Assembly (NCBI RefSeq): GCF_900148835.1
Contig: NZ_FRYK01000005.1
Span: 62,001 to 126,000 of the forward strand
Reading direction: 5' to 3'
DNA: 64,000 nt
Source of the DNA: Flavobacterium cucumis
GTDB taxonomy: Bacteria; Bacteroidota; Bacteroidia; Flavobacteriales; Flavobacteriaceae
This document shows, piece after piece, positions 35,383-44,254 of this stretch (its first letter is position 1; every line of letters begins with the position of its first letter). Under the pieces are notes generated by a model that was given only the letters and a program-made list of their open reading frames with translations, made no database searches and was not told where the DNA came from. The translations under genes and the position numbers were made by a program.

Positions 35383-37158
35383 ATGAATATTGAAAAACCA
35401 GAATACGATATAAAAATATATCAGATCGATACAACTCATTATGAATTCAAAAAAAATGAATTGAACGGTAATGCTGATATAATTAATTATATTGTAAAAA
35501 AACACAGAGAAAAAGTTAATAAAGCTGATGAAAACTTTAGATTGTTTCCTAATAAAATTGATGGCATAGAATATTACACTTACTCTTACACTGAAGAAAA
35601 AGAAACATATTGGAAAAATTTTATTCCTGAAACTTTATCAAAAACACATGATTTTTCGGTTAAACTTATATCTTTTGTTTTATTTGCTTGCATAGAAAAT
35701 AATATTTACGCTATTGTTGGTGGTGGCGGTAGTAGAGTTATTATTAGGTATCAATATCAAAGATTTGGATTAGATTTTTTTGAACATATAACAGATTTAG
35801 ATGAAGAAGTATTGTCAATTGAATTTAGAGGTATTTCAGGTAAATTATCAAAAAGAAAAGATATTTTTAAAGATGGTTTAAAATTAATTGATGTATTAAA
35901 TTTTACAAATATTCCTTCTAAAATAAATATAAAACTTAAACAAGAAATAAAAGATAGTGTATTTTCATTCATAGATTTTACAGATAGAACAACTATTATT
36001 GAAATTGGATCATACTTTAATATAAAGCATAAAATTAGTTTCAATAATTTACACAATATTTTTATTACTATCAATGAAATATCAAAAGGGAAAGATAAAA
36101 AAAAGTTAACCTCATTTGTAGAAATTAAAGATAAAGGCTCTATCAAAGATGTTTACAAAAAAGAGTTAATATTTGTTTTGTTCAATTATATGAATGAATT
36201 ATTTTCTCCTGGTAGAACAGATTTTCCTAAACACCCCGAAATCGAATTTGTTCATCCTTCTAATATTCAAGATTTTTATGAAAGCGATTTGTATGTTTTT
36301 AAACTAAAAGATATAAATAAGAAGTTTGAGTTTAGAGATAAAGAAAAATTACTATATCAAGGGTTAAAAATTATATACGAAAACTATGAGAATCTTGATT
36401 TAATTGAGTTTAGAAGAATAATTAGTGGTTTATGGCTTTATGGTTTAAGAAAAAATAAAACATTAACTAAAGGAGTTTTCCTAGACCATATAATTTGTGA
36501 ATTAAATATTGAAAATAAACCAATTTTTCAAATCGATACAAGATGGTTTAAAGTAGAGGATAATTTTACTACTTCTATTAACGAATTATGTAACAGAATG
36601 ATAGAACTAAATTATTTAGATCAAGATATTTTAACTGAAAAATGGGATTTTTCTAAAAATGAAGATGAAGGTTGTTATAACAGAAAATATCATTCTAAAG
36701 AAAATTATTGGGTTTTTGATAAAGCTTTAGGTCAAAATATTGAATTATGCGATATTCTTTATGAAAGTGATAATGCTCTATATTTTATCCATGTCAAAAA
36801 GGGGTTTGATGGTAAAATAAGAGATTTGAGTAATCAAATTCAAGTTTCAGCAGCAAGATTTAACAATGATGTAAGTTCTGGCAATTTAATTTTTATTAAA
36901 CAAGTCATTGATTCTTATAATAATAGAGTTGAAAATAAAAATAAACTAATTGATAAAAAAACTTTCATAAGCAAATTAACAAACAAAAATAAAAGAATTG
37001 AGTTCGTTATGGCTTTTAAATCAGATGCAATTAAAACCCCTTTAGTAAAAGGTAATGTAGAATCTATAAAATCTAATATTGCTAAATATTCATTAATTCA
37101 ATGCGTAAGAGAAATGAACATGCTTTCATTTCCAATTAAAATAGTTGAAATACCGTAA
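35383..37158 (+). CDS. DUF6119 / TIGR04141-family sporadically distributed protein
   Basis: 591 residues from ATG 35383; a TTG at 35359, overlapping the previous gene by 8 bases, would add eight residues. The family signature lies in the C-terminal third: IELCDILYE...LYFIHVKKGFDGKIRDLSNQIQVSA, the acidic-Asp...His-Val-Lys arrangement that recalls a restriction-endonuclease-like core. The N-terminal part contains VGGGGSRVIIRYQYQRFGLDFFE near 105-127. The family is patchily distributed and often sits in defence islands; its mechanism is not known to me. It abuts the AbiC-type gene with no gap (stop 37156-37158, next ATG 37159), so the two may be one functional pair. Confidence 0.72.
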   Translation: MNIEKPEYDIKIYQIDTTHYEFKKNELNGNADIINYIVKKHREKVNKADENFRLFPNKIDGIEYYTYSYTEEKETYWKNFIPETLSKTHDFSVKLISFVLFACIENNIYAIVGGGGSRVIIRYQYQRFGLDFFEHITDLDEEVLSIEFRGISGKLSKRKDIFKDGLKLIDVLNFTNIPSKINIKLKQEIKDSVFSFIDFTDRTTIIEIGSYFNIKHKISFNNLHNIFITINEISKGKDKKKLTSFVEIKDKGSIKDVYKKELIFVLFNYMNELFSPGRTDFPKHPEIEFVHPSNIQDFYESDLYVFKLKDINKKFEFRDKEKLLYQGLKIIYENYENLDLIEFRRIISGLWLYGLRKNKTLTKGVFLDHIICELNIENKPIFQIDTRWFKVEDNFTTSINELCNRMIELNYLDQDILTEKWDFSKNEDEGCYNRKYHSKENYWVFDKALGQNIELCDILYESDNALYFIHVKKGFDGKIRDLSNQIQVSAARFNNDVSSGNLIFIKQVIDSYNNRVENKNKLIDKKTFISKLTNKNKRIEFVMAFKSDAIKTPLVKGNVESIKSNIAKYSLIQCVREMNMLSFPIKIVEIP

Positions 37159-38355
37159 ATGAAATGCTTACCAATATTATTATCTCTAATTTCAGCTATT
37201 TCATTTGGGCTAGCTATTTATTTTATTTTTATGAATACAAATCAATTCAGTAACAAGATAAAACACAATAAAACCATCATTGTATCATTAATATTACTGG
37301 CTATTTCTTTAGTTATAATTGGATTTACAATTGATTACATCATTGATATTTACAAAGAGCCACAAGATTTCAAAAAAGATTTTAGCAAAATCGGTACTTA
37401 TGGCGATTTTTTTGGAGGTATATTAAACCCTATTCTAGCTTTTATAGGTATTATCGCAGCATCACTTGCATTTTACGCACAATATGAAGCAAACAAACAA
37501 GTTCAAGTTCAATTCGAGGAACAAAAGAAAAACGATTATGTTCAAAAATTTGAAAGTAATTTTTATAATTTATTATCTATACATCATCAAATAGTAAGTG
37601 ATATTGATTTAAAAACAAAAAAAATCTTTCATTTCAATAAGGAACTAGAGTCTTTTATTAAAGAGAATAAATTCGTTGACGAATCTTTTGCTGAGAATAT
37701 TATTATTGAATCTGAATCAAGCTCAAGAGATGCTTTCGTTTATATTTTTGATTTATTAGATTATTTTTTGTGGATTGACATGGAAATTTACTATGGAAAT
37801 GATGTAGAATACATAAAAGGTAATATAAAAGATGTAAATAAATTTCATAATATTTTCAAAAACAAATATGAGATTAAATGCAATGGTCACATTCTTGTTT
37901 CAAAATTTCCAGATATATACAATACTATTTATTCAGCGGTAAGTTCTGATTTGGGGCATTACTTTAGAAACTTATATAGAATTGTAAAATATATAGATAA
38001 CGCTAATTTCTCTTCTAATTTAATTCAAGACTATAAAATAAAATATGATTACACATCTATACTTAGGGCTCAAATTTCTGATGCAGAATTAAAAATTTTA
38101 TTTTTGAATTGCATATACTACCATGGCAATGAAAAATTTAAACCATTACTTGAAAAGTATACTTTTTTTAAAATAATTAATAGAGCTAATGAAGAAAACA
38201 ATTTTTTTAAAAATTATTCGCCATTGTACAAAGAAGAAGCATTTATCAATTCTAAAAATGATTCTATTATAAAAGAAATATTAGATCAAAAAAACTTTGA
38301 AAAAGTGATAATAAAAAGGATAGTTGAAACATCAGGAGAAGTTGAACAAGCTTAA
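37159..38355 (+). CDS. AbiC-type phage abortive-infection membrane protein
   Basis: 398 residues. Three membrane spans occupy about 5-27, 40-62 and 85-107. The family signature IGTYGDFFGGILNPILAFIG (about 74-93) precedes the third span, followed by a coiled stretch (AQYEANKQVQVQFEEQKK). The cytoplasmic part has the conserved blocks FESNFYNLLSIHHQIV near 131-146, LGHYFRNLYRIVKYID near 265-280 and SILRAQISDAELKILFLNC near 298-316. This matches putative phage abortive infection protein AbiC (PF16872), thought to abort infected cells by an unknown route. It follows the DUF6119 gene without a gap and precedes the GNAT-like gene by 10 bases. Confidence 0.85.
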   Translation: MKCLPILLSLISAISFGLAIYFIFMNTNQFSNKIKHNKTIIVSLILLAISLVIIGFTIDYIIDIYKEPQDFKKDFSKIGTYGDFFGGILNPILAFIGIIAASLAFYAQYEANKQVQVQFEEQKKNDYVQKFESNFYNLLSIHHQIVSDIDLKTKKIFHFNKELESFIKENKFVDESFAENIIIESESSSRDAFVYIFDLLDYFLWIDMEIYYGNDVEYIKGNIKDVNKFHNIFKNKYEIKCNGHILVSKFPDIYNTIYSAVSSDLGHYFRNLYRIVKYIDNANFSSNLIQDYKIKYDYTSILRAQISDAELKILFLNCIYYHGNEKFKPLLEKYTFFKIINRANEENNFFKNYSPLYKEEAFINSKNDSIIKEILDQKNFEKVIIKRIVETSGEVEQA

Positions 38356-38365
38356 ATAACTTAAT

Positions 38366-39049
38366 TTGACTGAAAAAAATATAATACAACTAATAAACAA
38401 ACTAAACCGCTTTCCAAATTATAAAGATTGTGTAAAAGTTGGTATTGGTAAAAATGTAGAATTAGTGCATATATGGTATAAAGAAGGTTTTTCAGATAGC
38501 CATGTTCCATATACGTATTTCCTAATAAAAGATAACGATAATTATGTTGGTGCTGTTTTAGATATGACACATGATTTACATTGGGTTATTTTACCAAAAC
38601 ATCGTAAAAATGGGCATCTTTCAAAAGCTTTAAAACAAGTTATTTTACCGTATCTATTAGAAGAAACTGATAGGTTTGAACAAAAAATCACAATAAAATG
38701 TAATGAAATTGGAGAAACTAATTATCAAAATTCATTAAGAGTAGCTTTAAATATTGGATTCAAACAAATAGATGAAGAAAATTTGTTATTTGATTATAAT
38801 GCACTATGTGAAAAAGAATATGAATTAGATTATAACCATAATGGTTTAACAAGAAAAGAACTTGAATTAGAAATTAATAAATTACAAAAAATAGCAAAAG
38901 AACTAAATAAAATAAGCTCAAAAATAGAATTTGCTTTTGGTAAAAAAATTGAAGAATATTCAAAACCATCATTAAACGATACAGCCAACAAGGTAGCTTA
39001 TCTTAAAGAAGTTTTTAAAGACATTAAGTATGATTTTGATAAAAATTAA
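38366..39049 (+). CDS. GNAT-like acetyltransferase-fold protein (TTG start)
   Basis: 227 residues. Start TTG at 38366 is forced, because a stop lies three codons upstream and the next in-frame ATG is 66 codons in. Residues about 50-150 look like a GNAT fold: VGAVLDMTHDLHWVILPKHRKNGHLSKAL carries the motif-A pattern (V-P-hR-x-G-hL-x-A), and NSLRVALNIGFKQIDE near 128-143 fits the C-terminal GNAT unit. The last 70 residues form a charged helix (KELELEINKLQKIAKELNK). It may acetylate or otherwise acylate a partner or toxin in the operon. The fold call is moderate; the substrate is unknown. Confidence 0.55.
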   Translation: MTEKNIIQLINKLNRFPNYKDCVKVGIGKNVELVHIWYKEGFSDSHVPYTYFLIKDNDNYVGAVLDMTHDLHWVILPKHRKNGHLSKALKQVILPYLLEETDRFEQKITIKCNEIGETNYQNSLRVALNIGFKQIDEENLLFDYNALCEKEYELDYNHNGLTRKELELEINKLQKIAKELNKISSKIEFAFGKKIEEYSKPSLNDTANKVAYLKEVFKDIKYDFDKN

Positions 39050-39060
39050 ATAATTAAGCA

Positions 39061-40119
39061 TTGGAACAGATAGCAGAAAATATTGTAGTAATAACAAAAG
39101 ATTATCATTCAGATTATGATGAAGGTTTTGTTATGTCATCTAAACACGTTTTAGATTGGGTAAATCAATTTGACGAGCAAGATCAAGAGTTTGTATTGAG
39201 TGAACTATTGCATATTTTAAATCAAGGAGTTTATATCTCAAAAGAAAAAGCAAAGGAAATACTTTGGGAATTTCTAAATAAAGCTACTACATTTTTTGGT
39301 TATCAAAATGTTGAAACTTTTATGAGAGAAACACATTTTATTAATTCACAAGCAGAGCATAAGAGTCAATCTATTCTATTGAGTTTAATTAATGATATAA
39401 TGTTAAATAAAACAGGTTTCACAATTGAAATATGTGGTTCTTTAGGAGTAAAAAATTATATTTATTTAGATGATGTTTTAGCAAGTGGAGGTACATTCAA
39501 ATTTGCGATAAAAAAGTTTATTGAAGAGAACAGTTTATTAAAACCGTTAATTAATAAAGAATTAAGAATATTATCATTCTTTTTCTGTACACATTCTTGG
39601 GGTTTGGATAATACGAGATATTCTTTAAAAAAGTTATTTGGTGATGAAAATTATTTTTTAGACGTTGCTAAGTTTCCTATTGGTTGTTATTATAAAATTG
39701 AAAATAATTTAAAAGGGTTTAATCCAAAATTAAATTTAGTATATCCAGAAAAGTCAAAAAATGAATACGATGCTTATTTAGTAAGTTTAGAAAATGCTTC
39801 TGTTCAATCAGATAAAGCATACCGAAAAGCAACTCAACCCAGTCAAGAGGCGTTTTTCTCTTCAAAAGAAAATAGAAATAGATTAGAGCAAATATTTTTA
39901 GACAAAGGAATTGAAATCATTAGTAAAATTCAAGATGAAACAACAAAACAAAAACATCGTCCTTTAGGAAAAACCTATCCGAGTTATAAAACATTTGGTA
40001 CAGGTACATTGTTTTTTACTTGGAGAAATATAAGTAATACATGTCCAATTGTATTGTGGTGGGATAATCAGGCACACAATTGGAAAGGACTTTTTCCGTT
40101 ATATAACAGAGGAAATTAA
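39061..40119 (+). CDS. Phosphoribosyltransferase-like conflict-system protein (PRTase-CE-like, TTG start)
   Basis: 352 residues, start TTG at 39061 (stop two codons upstream, no earlier ATG). The segment KNYIYLDDVLASGGTFKFAI at 131-150 has the acidic-acidic-small-Gly-Thr loop of PRPP-binding phosphoribosyltransferases. The surrounding domain looks like the PRTase-type domains described in prokaryotic conflict systems rather than a nucleotide-salvage enzyme. The C-terminal part has KTFGTGTLFFTWRNISNTCPIVLWWDN near 311-337. It lies 11 bases after the GNAT-like gene and 33 before a NADAR gene, which suggests nucleotide or ADP-ribose chemistry as the common theme. Catalysis itself is inferred. 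Confidence 0.6.
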   Translation: MEQIAENIVVITKDYHSDYDEGFVMSSKHVLDWVNQFDEQDQEFVLSELLHILNQGVYISKEKAKEILWEFLNKATTFFGYQNVETFMRETHFINSQAEHKSQSILLSLINDIMLNKTGFTIEICGSLGVKNYIYLDDVLASGGTFKFAIKKFIEENSLLKPLINKELRILSFFFCTHSWGLDNTRYSLKKLFGDENYFLDVAKFPIGCYYKIENNLKGFNPKLNLVYPEKSKNEYDAYLVSLENASVQSDKAYRKATQPSQEAFFSSKENRNRLEQIFLDKGIEIISKIQDETTKQKHRPLGKTYPSYKTFGTGTLFFTWRNISNTCPIVLWWDNQAHNWKGLFPLYNRGN

Positions 40120-40152
40120 AATTATTTATTTATATTTACCTAAGTTTGCACT

Positions 40153-40773
40153 ATGAATATCAGAAACTACAACGCAAAAGAGGCAATTGTCTTTAGAAAA
40201 ACAAAAGAGCCATTTGGAGGTTTATCTAATATGGCATCGGGTTATGCTTTGTATATTAATGAAGTGATAATACCTTCTTCAGAGCATTTATATCAAGCAA
40301 TGCGTTATCCAACAAATCCTGAAATTCAATTTGAAATTATTAATCAAGATAATGCTATGAAAGCTAAAATGATTAGTAATAAATACAAAGCACAATATTC
40401 TCGTCCTGATTGGGAAAAAATCCAAATAAAAGTAATGCGTTGGGTATTAGAGATTAAATTAGCTCAAAATTGGGATAAATTTAGTGCAATACTTAAAGAA
40501 ACACAAAACAAATCAATTGTTGAGTACGCTACTGATAATAAAATATGGGGAGCAAAACCAATAAACAACGATGAATTAGTAGGTGTTAATGCTTTAGGCA
40601 GACTATTAATGGAATTAAGAGAAAAATACATATCAGAAAACAACCGTATTTTTTGTGTTAATCCTCCAGATGTTCCTGCATTGCTATTATACAATCAGCA
40701 TATTGATATTATATGTGACGACATGATAATTGACTATCACAATGAAAGTCTTTTAGAAGATAGTTTAGTATAA
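40153..40773 (+). CDS. NADAR-domain protein (YbiA/DUF1768 family)
   Basis: 206 residues. NADAR signature in order: FGGLSNM at 21-27, PSSEHLYQAMRY at 41-52, then IWGAKP near 131-136 and LVGVNALGRLLMELR at 142-156. NADAR proteins act on N-glycosidic bonds of ADP-ribose-like molecules. YbiA cleaves riboflavin intermediates, and relatives remove ADP-ribose from guanine in DNA as an antidote to DarT-type toxins. The last 45 residues beyond the domain are unusual. It is the last gene of the eight-gene operon and could be an immunity or repair partner for an ADP-ribose-based effector, or a depletion enzyme. No DarT-like gene is visible in the window. Confidence 0.85.
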   Translation: MNIRNYNAKEAIVFRKTKEPFGGLSNMASGYALYINEVIIPSSEHLYQAMRYPTNPEIQFEIINQDNAMKAKMISNKYKAQYSRPDWEKIQIKVMRWVLEIKLAQNWDKFSAILKETQNKSIVEYATDNKIWGAKPINNDELVGVNALGRLLMELREKYISENNRIFCVNPPDVPALLLYNQHIDIICDDMIIDYHNESLLEDSLV

Positions 40774-41239
40774 CAATTACCTCATTCACCTGCACAAAAA
40801 TAGCTCCTAAGCCTGTGCCGATAGCTATCGGTATACAAGTATTCCTAGCTCAATGCTGCCTGTTGCTTCATTTCGTTAATTAACAATAATAAAAAGAGTA
40901 ACTACTAGAAAATTTTTGCGAAAAACAGGTCTATAATGGAAAATACAATACTATTTTCCACTAAAAATAATTTTTGCTAAATATAAAGTTCACAGTTCTA
41001 GGATTAAAAGTCTTACTGCGGTCTCTTATGGCACCATGTTGATCACTGTCTCCAGCTTTACTATTTTTTGTCTTAGTACAAATGATTTTGTCCCACCAAA
41101 CAATTGAATACTGAGGCATTTGGTTAAAAATCAAGGAATAATTAAGTAATAAAAGAATGCTACTACTTTTGCAGAAGAAATCAAACAGCGTCCAAACATT
41201 TAATTGCAACTGACCGAGCCATTATTCCTTTTGCTTCGG
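40774..41239. other. Gap between the defence operon and the PIN/ImmA/XRE module
   Basis: No convincing gene. A perfect palindrome CCGATAGCTATCGG lies at 40818-40831 and may contribute to termination. A minus-strand stretch at 40961-41110 encodes protein-like text (YSIVWWDKIICTKTK, GDSDQHGAIRDRSKTF) and could be a decayed gene. Confidence 0.4.
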
Positions 41240-41773
41240 TTATTTTTTTACTTTTTCTTCATATTGCTTAACGGTATCAATACCATCAATCAACTTACTA
41301 TCTTTGGATTTAACTTCTTTAATGAAAGCATCGCATTGCGCTTCACTCATAATCCCTTTTTGATAGGCTTCCAAAAGAATATCCATAGTAGTTAAATAAA
41401 CAATTCCAAAATAATCACAATACGCTTTAATATCTTTTAAATTACTACTTGCAATATAATCTTTAGTGTGTTTGGCTACTGCCATACAAGCTGCTTCACC
41501 ATCACCCATACTAGATTTTAAACGCGCATATTCAATTAGAATTTCCTTCTCTTTAGGAAAAGGAATTACTGCTATTTTCGACCATTCTAAAAAATGCTCT
41601 AGAGCTACAATACTCTTCTTCCGCTTATCCAACTCTGCCTTAACCTTATCCAAAATCACAAAACGATCAGGAAATATCTTAGGCAATTGCAATTGTTGTC
41701 CCGCTTTCGTAAAATGTATGATAACATCGCAATCCAACAAAATTCTGGGTTCAGCACTAATTTTCTTTACCAT
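41240..41773 (-). CDS. PIN-like toxin domain protein
   Basis: 177 residues from the third of three adjacent Met codons (41773). PIN-like layout: an N-terminal Asp in ILLDCDVIIHF, an acidic residue in LDKVKAELD, the central MGDGEAACMAVAKH and a later YIASSNLKDIKAYC supplying the last acidic residue. PIN domains are Mg2+-dependent RNases and common toxins. It overlaps the end of the ImmA/IrrE gene by 17 bases, so it is the last cistron of an XRE/ImmA/PIN operon. The upstream pair would be its regulator or antitoxin. Wider family assignment (for example DUF3368-like) is not certain. Confidence 0.65.
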   Translation of the reverse strand: MVKKISAEPRILLDCDVIIHFTKAGQQLQLPKIFPDRFVILDKVKAELDKRKKSIVALEHFLEWSKIAVIPFPKEKEILIEYARLKSSMGDGEAACMAVAKHTKDYIASSNLKDIKAYCDYFGIVYLTTMDILLEAYQKGIMSEAQCDAFIKEVKSKDSKLIDGIDTVKQYEEKVKK

Positions 41774-42500
41774 CATCATTAAATTTTGGATCATCAATAT
41801 CTAAACCAATATCCAGCATCAAAGAATGATAATGACTCTCTGAAATTTTATCTGCATCATACAAAGCTTTTACTTTTGTACCATAATCCCCTATTACATT
41901 ATTCGCATCATTTCTTACATATAAATCAGACGAATAACCATGTTCAACAGCACTTTTAATCACACCTTTCAAATAAGGTTTGTAATCATCATAATGTATA
42001 TATTTTGATTTGCTTAATCGAACCAAAAGAGCAGCTCTAGAAACACCAAAATACTGTTCCATTTTAATAATGGTAGCTAGTGAAAGTGTTTCACCCCATC
42101 CCAATTCCTTTTCAGGTATTTGTTTCATTAAAGCCGCATCGGGCATCAAAAAATAAGAACTAAAAACATCTGCATTATATTCTTCTTTGTCTTTCTTATC
42201 AAACTTACCAGCATTACACATCTGGAAATTGAAATCGTGTTGAATAAATAAATGATACAATTCATGTCCAATAGTAAAATTTTGCCTACCTACTGGCAAT
42301 GCAGAATTAATGAGCATGAACAAATTTTCATTCGTCTTAAGCGCCATACCTGAAAATTCACTCTCTAATGGCATATACACAGTCAAAACACCTAAATTCA
42401 ACAAAAGCTTTTCAAGATTAATGGAAGTCTCGGTTCCTAATCCCAATTCTCTTCGGAACTTATTAGCTTTAGCTTCTAGTATTTTGTCGTTAAAGGCCAT
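41757..42500 (-). CDS. ImmA/IrrE-family metallo-endopeptidase
   Basis: 247 residues. Zinc motif HELYH at 79-83 in FTIGHELYHLFIQH, with the third ligand expected in EEYNADVFSSYFLMP near 106-120; this is the ImmA/IrrE (PF06114) pattern. The C-terminal 100 residues are helical. ImmA-type peptidases cleave XRE-family repressors and so switch on mobile-element genes. Here the XRE gene is directly upstream (11-base overlap), and a PIN-like gene lies downstream (17-base overlap), so the peptidase probably controls that module. Cytoplasmic. Confidence 0.88.
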   Translation of the reverse strand: MAFNDKILEAKANKFRRELGLGTETSINLEKLLLNLGVLTVYMPLESEFSGMALKTNENLFMLINSALPVGRQNFTIGHELYHLFIQHDFNFQMCNAGKFDKKDKEEYNADVFSSYFLMPDAALMKQIPEKELGWGETLSLATIIKMEQYFGVSRAALLVRLSKSKYIHYDDYKPYLKGVIKSAVEHGYSSDLYVRNDANNVIGDYGTKVKALYDADKISESHYHSLMLDIGLDIDDPKFNDDGKEN

Positions 42501-42828
42501 GATACAAACGATTAATCTTAATATAATTTTTTACAATCTTGCCAAACTCTGAAAGTTTTTCCATATCACTTTCAGTAACAGAATCCTTTCTAAAAGCAAA
42601 AACCACCTCTGCCATGGCTTCTTCAACTGTTTCACTAAAAAAAACAGCCAATTCAATTCCAAATAAATCGGATAATTTTTCTAAAACATCTAAAGGAACT
42701 TCTCTTTCATTATTTTCATAAAAACTAATCATTTCTCTTTTTACTTCAAGAAAACTTGCCAATTTTTCTTGTGTATAACCATATCTCTCGCGAAGTCCTT
42801 TTATTACTAATCCAGTTGTTGCTTCCAT
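42490..42828 (-). CDS. XRE-family transcriptional regulator
   Basis: 112 residues from the ATG at 42828; a longer frame exists to 42999 but its extra 57 residues do not look like the family. The helix-turn-helix is IKGLRERYGYTQEKLASFLEVKREMISFYENNEREVPLDVLEKLSDLFG, about residues 9-57, split by typical XRE spacing. A short helical tail follows. It is the first gene of a three-gene overlapping set with ImmA/IrrE and PIN-like genes and most likely represses its own operon until cleaved by the peptidase. Confidence 0.85.
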   Translation of the reverse strand: MEATTGLVIKGLRERYGYTQEKLASFLEVKREMISFYENNEREVPLDVLEKLSDLFGIELAVFFSETVEEAMAEVVFAFRKDSVTESDMEKLSEFGKIVKNYIKINRLYHGL

Positions 42829-43055
42829 GATTCCGTTATTATTGTTTGTTAGTGTTTGATTTATTTCATCAAATTCTGTTACAAAATTAATCAATTTTAT
42901 TAAATTCCATATAATTGTACAAAATATTTTTAAAACATGTAAGCATGCATTACAGTCGTAAATCCGATTACATATAGAATATATAAATCCGCTAAACACT
43001 TATAAAATAGAGACTATCACAGTAACAAGAGAAACAATTTTACGATTTGGTTTAG

Positions 43056-43181
43056 TCAAAAACACTAGCTAAATTAACCGAAGAACACGCATACACAAAT
43101 GAAGGAATTAAGAAAATTTGTAAAGAATTTGATGTCGCTGTACCTGGTGATATAAAATGTATCGAGAACTACTTAAAATAA
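43056..43181 (+). pseudogene. Startless coding fragment ahead of the repeat array
   Basis: An open frame of 41 sense codons after TAG at 43053, ending TAA at 43179-43181. It reads as ordinary protein (KLTEEHAYTNEGIKKICKEF, then DVAVPGDIKCIENYL). It has no start codon. Its last codons coincide with the first repeat copy (ATGTATCGAGAACTACTTAAA), so the array borders, or grew from, the tail of a lost gene. Family not recognised. Confidence 0.35.
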
Positions 43182-44245
43182 ATCGCTTCTACAGTTCTCG
43201 ATACAATTTTTAAAAGCAAAAATTAGCATTTTTCCTTTTAAAAATCACTCGAAGTGACGATAGTGTGGTTCGTGGTTTTTTTGATGTAAGTGATTGCTAA
43301 GTGTTTCTTTTCTGTAATCTTTAAATGCTTTGCTTAACATCTCTCAATTCAGCATTTCCACCTCCGTCACTTCGAGTGTTTTGTGTTTGTAAAGCCTAAG
43401 ATTTACAAGCACAAAATGTATCGAGAACTACTTAAAAATAAATCGGTTCTACAGTTCTCGATACCATTTTTAAAAACAAAAATTAGCATTTTTCCTTTTA
43501 AAAATCACTCGAAGTGACGATAGTGTAGTTCGTGGTTTTTTAGATGTAAGTGATTGCTAAGTGTTTCTTTTCTGTAATTTTTAAATGCTTTGCTTAACAT
43601 CTCTCATTTCAGCATTTCCACCTCCGTCACTTCGAGTGTTTCGTGTTTGTAAAGCCTAAGATTTACAAACACAAAATGTATCGAGAACGAATGAAAGTAA
43701 ATCGGTTCTACAGTTCTCGATACAATTTTTAAAAGCAAAAATTAGCATTTTTCCTTTTAAAAATCACTCGAAGTGACGATTGTGTGGTCCGTGGTTTTTT
43801 AGATGTAAGTGATTGCTGAGTGTTTCTTTTCTGTAATTTTTAAATACTTTGCTCAACATCTCTCAATTCAGCATTTCCACCTCCGTCACTTCGAGTGTTT
43901 TGTGTTTGTAAAGCCTAAGATTTACAAGCACAAAATGTATCGAGAACTACTGAAAATAAATCGGTTCTACAGTTCTCGATACAATTTTTAAAAGCAAAAA
44001 TTAGCATTTTTCCTTTTAAAAATCACTCGAAGTGACTATAGTGTGGTTCGTGGTTTTTTAGATGTAAGTAACGTTTGAGTGTTTTCAAATTTACAGTATA
44101 AGTGTTCTTAACAAAACATCTTTTAATCACTTAATTCCACCTCCGTCACTTCGAGTGTTTTGTGTTTGTAAAGCCTAAGATTTACAAGCACAAAATGTAT
44201 CGAGAACGAATGAAAACAAAACATTGCTACAGATCTCGATACCAT
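43154..44245. repeat. Array of four ~260-bp direct repeats with paired stem-loops
   Basis: The marker AAAATGTATCGAGAAC recurs at 43154, 43413, 43673, 43932 and 44192, so spacing is 259-260 bp. Each unit contains a strong hairpin (GTATCGAGAACT pairing with AGTTCTCGATAC, followed by ATTTTTA) and an inverted pair CACTCGAAGTGAC / GTCACTTCGAGTG about 110-130 bp apart. It ends with a third hairpin, GTTTGTAAA/TTTACAAGC. Units differ by scattered substitutions, and the last has a rewritten centre. Small ORFs within are not supported. Confidence 0.9.
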
Positions 44246-44254
44246 TTCAAAAAC

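Noticed and set aside
40961..41209. 82-codon minus-strand ORF in the operon/PIN gap
   Set aside because: The second half reads like protein but the first half does not; too weak for a gene call, kept only as a possible decayed fragment in the gap description.
43154..44245. CRISPR array
   Set aside because: The repeated unit is the whole 260 bp, without short repeats separated by unique spacers, and no cas genes are present.
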